Position numbers and translations under genes: made by a program. A model generated the notes under the pieces. The model was given only the letters and a program-made list of their open reading frames with translations. It searched no databases and had not been told where the DNA came from. 13,793 nucleotides of DNA, from the NCBI GenBank assembly GCA_900767025.1, contig CAAFXS010000058.1, positions 1 to 13,793 of the forward strand. Reading direction: 5' to 3'. Numbering within the stretch: position 1 is the stretch's first letter; every line of letters starts with the position of its first letter. This document shows, one piece after another, positions 13,330-13,793 of the stretch. This stretch comes from Clostridia bacterium. Its GTDB lineage: Bacteria > Bacillota > Clostridia > Oscillospirales > Acutalibacteraceae.

Positions 13330-13793
13330 TTATTTTTTATGTTCCATCTTCCTTTGAAAATCGTTCAGCGTTTGGATATGCCACAGGCTTTTGCGGGTGA
13401 TGGAACGGAAGGTCAGCGAACAGAAAAAGTCGATTAGAAAGATTTTCGGTATGTAAAAGAGTTGTCCTTTGCGGAACGATTTAAGCTCACCACGGTTGCA
13501 CCAATTATTTACGGTGGTTTTGGCGTAGCCGGTCAAGGTGACTATCTCCTGCACGGTCACGACATCCTTATACTTGACGAGCAGTTTGGCATAATAGTCT
13601 TGCATTTGCCTAAGTACATCCTCGGGCAGTTTTTTGGAGAGTTTCGCTACATAGTGACCGCCGTACCATCCCCTCGGTGCGGAATAGAGCTCGGGGTAAA
13701 CGGCTCGTTCCTCAAGGTACGCCCGAACATCCTCTTTTTTGATTTTATAGCACCGTGTTTTCTTGCCTGTCCACTCGCAGGGCACCTTGCCGC
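13330..13793 (-). CDS. Tandem helix-turn-helix, excisionase-like DNA-binding protein (5' end missing)
   Basis: The frame runs off the right edge of the window; a GTG at 13785 is in frame, but the residues GKVPCEWTGKKTRCYKIKKE around it look like the inside of an HTH_17/excisionase-type domain, so the true start is beyond the edge. A second HTH follows at about residues 76-120 counted from that GTG (VTVQEIVTLTGYAKTTVNNW, then CNRGELKSFRKGQLFYIPKI), with the wing-like basic turn of MerR/Xis proteins. Such proteins on clostridial integrative elements control excision or transfer. A C-terminal basic helix (FRSITRKSLWHIQTL) completes it. Its base composition resembles that of tnpV and differs from the AT-rich operon. 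The specific partner integrase is not in the window. Confidence 0.65.
   Translation of the reverse strand, partial: GKVPCEWTGKKTRCYKIKKEDVRAYLEERAVYPELYSAPRGWYGGHYVAKLSKKLPEDVLRQMQDYYAKLLVKYKDVVTVQEIVTLTGYAKTTVNNWCNRGELKSFRKGQLFYIPKIFLIDFFCSLTFRSITRKSLWHIQTLNDFQRKMEHKK

Noticed and set aside
1..13793. CRISPR array, tRNA or rRNA
   Set aside because: No regularly spaced repeats and no cloverleaf or rRNA-like stretch were found on either strand.

Overview
The window looks like an accessory or mobile region from a low-GC Firmicute, most likely a gut-type clostridial species. The evidence is AT-rich coding, strong GGAGG-type ribosome binding sites, tight gene packing, and clostridial mobile-element genes (a TnpV protein, a DUF6809 protein, and a tandem helix-turn-helix excisionase-like protein). 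No tRNA, rRNA, CRISPR array or housekeeping gene is visible.

Left part (1-10801, + strand). After the C-terminal end of a winged-helix protein (1-348) comes a five-gene operon (482-10770) with gaps of 2 to 14 bases. In order it encodes: a long DUF4338/DruA-like protein; a P-loop NTPase resembling DptF of the phosphorothioate-dependent restriction module; an unrecognised 492-residue protein in the DptG position; a 1516-residue protein carrying a PD-(D/E)XK nuclease motif and a C-terminal FtsK/SpoIIIE-type motor, placed like DptH; and an SfsA-family nuclease. A strong hairpin ends the operon. I read this as a multi-gene anti-phage or anti-plasmid DNA defence system. It combines a Druantia-type protein with a DptFGH-like ATPase/translocase/nuclease core, and none of the dnd/ssp DNA-modification genes lie in the window. 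This composition is the best candidate for an undescribed or poorly described system.

Right part (10802-13793, - strand). Here lie tnpV, a DUF6809 gene, a 55-residue very acidic protein, an accessory RNase III with two double-stranded-RNA-binding domains instead of one, and the end of a tandem-HTH gene running off the window. The RNase III gene has a near-consensus promoter, a long leader and a hairpin that buries its ribosome binding site. A second, longer hairpin covers the ribosome binding site of the DUF6809 gene. Both stems are continuous only in the minus-strand RNA, where G-U pairs are allowed, so they are probably functional RNA structures and possible targets of the RNase III itself.

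How the genes may work together (inference): the FtsK-type protein would translocate on and cut foreign DNA, the DptF-like ATPase and the 492-residue protein would be its partners, the DruA-like protein may recognise or prepare the target, and the SfsA-like nuclease would act alongside. The RNase III/acidic-protein pair is a separate mobile-element-linked unit acting on RNA.
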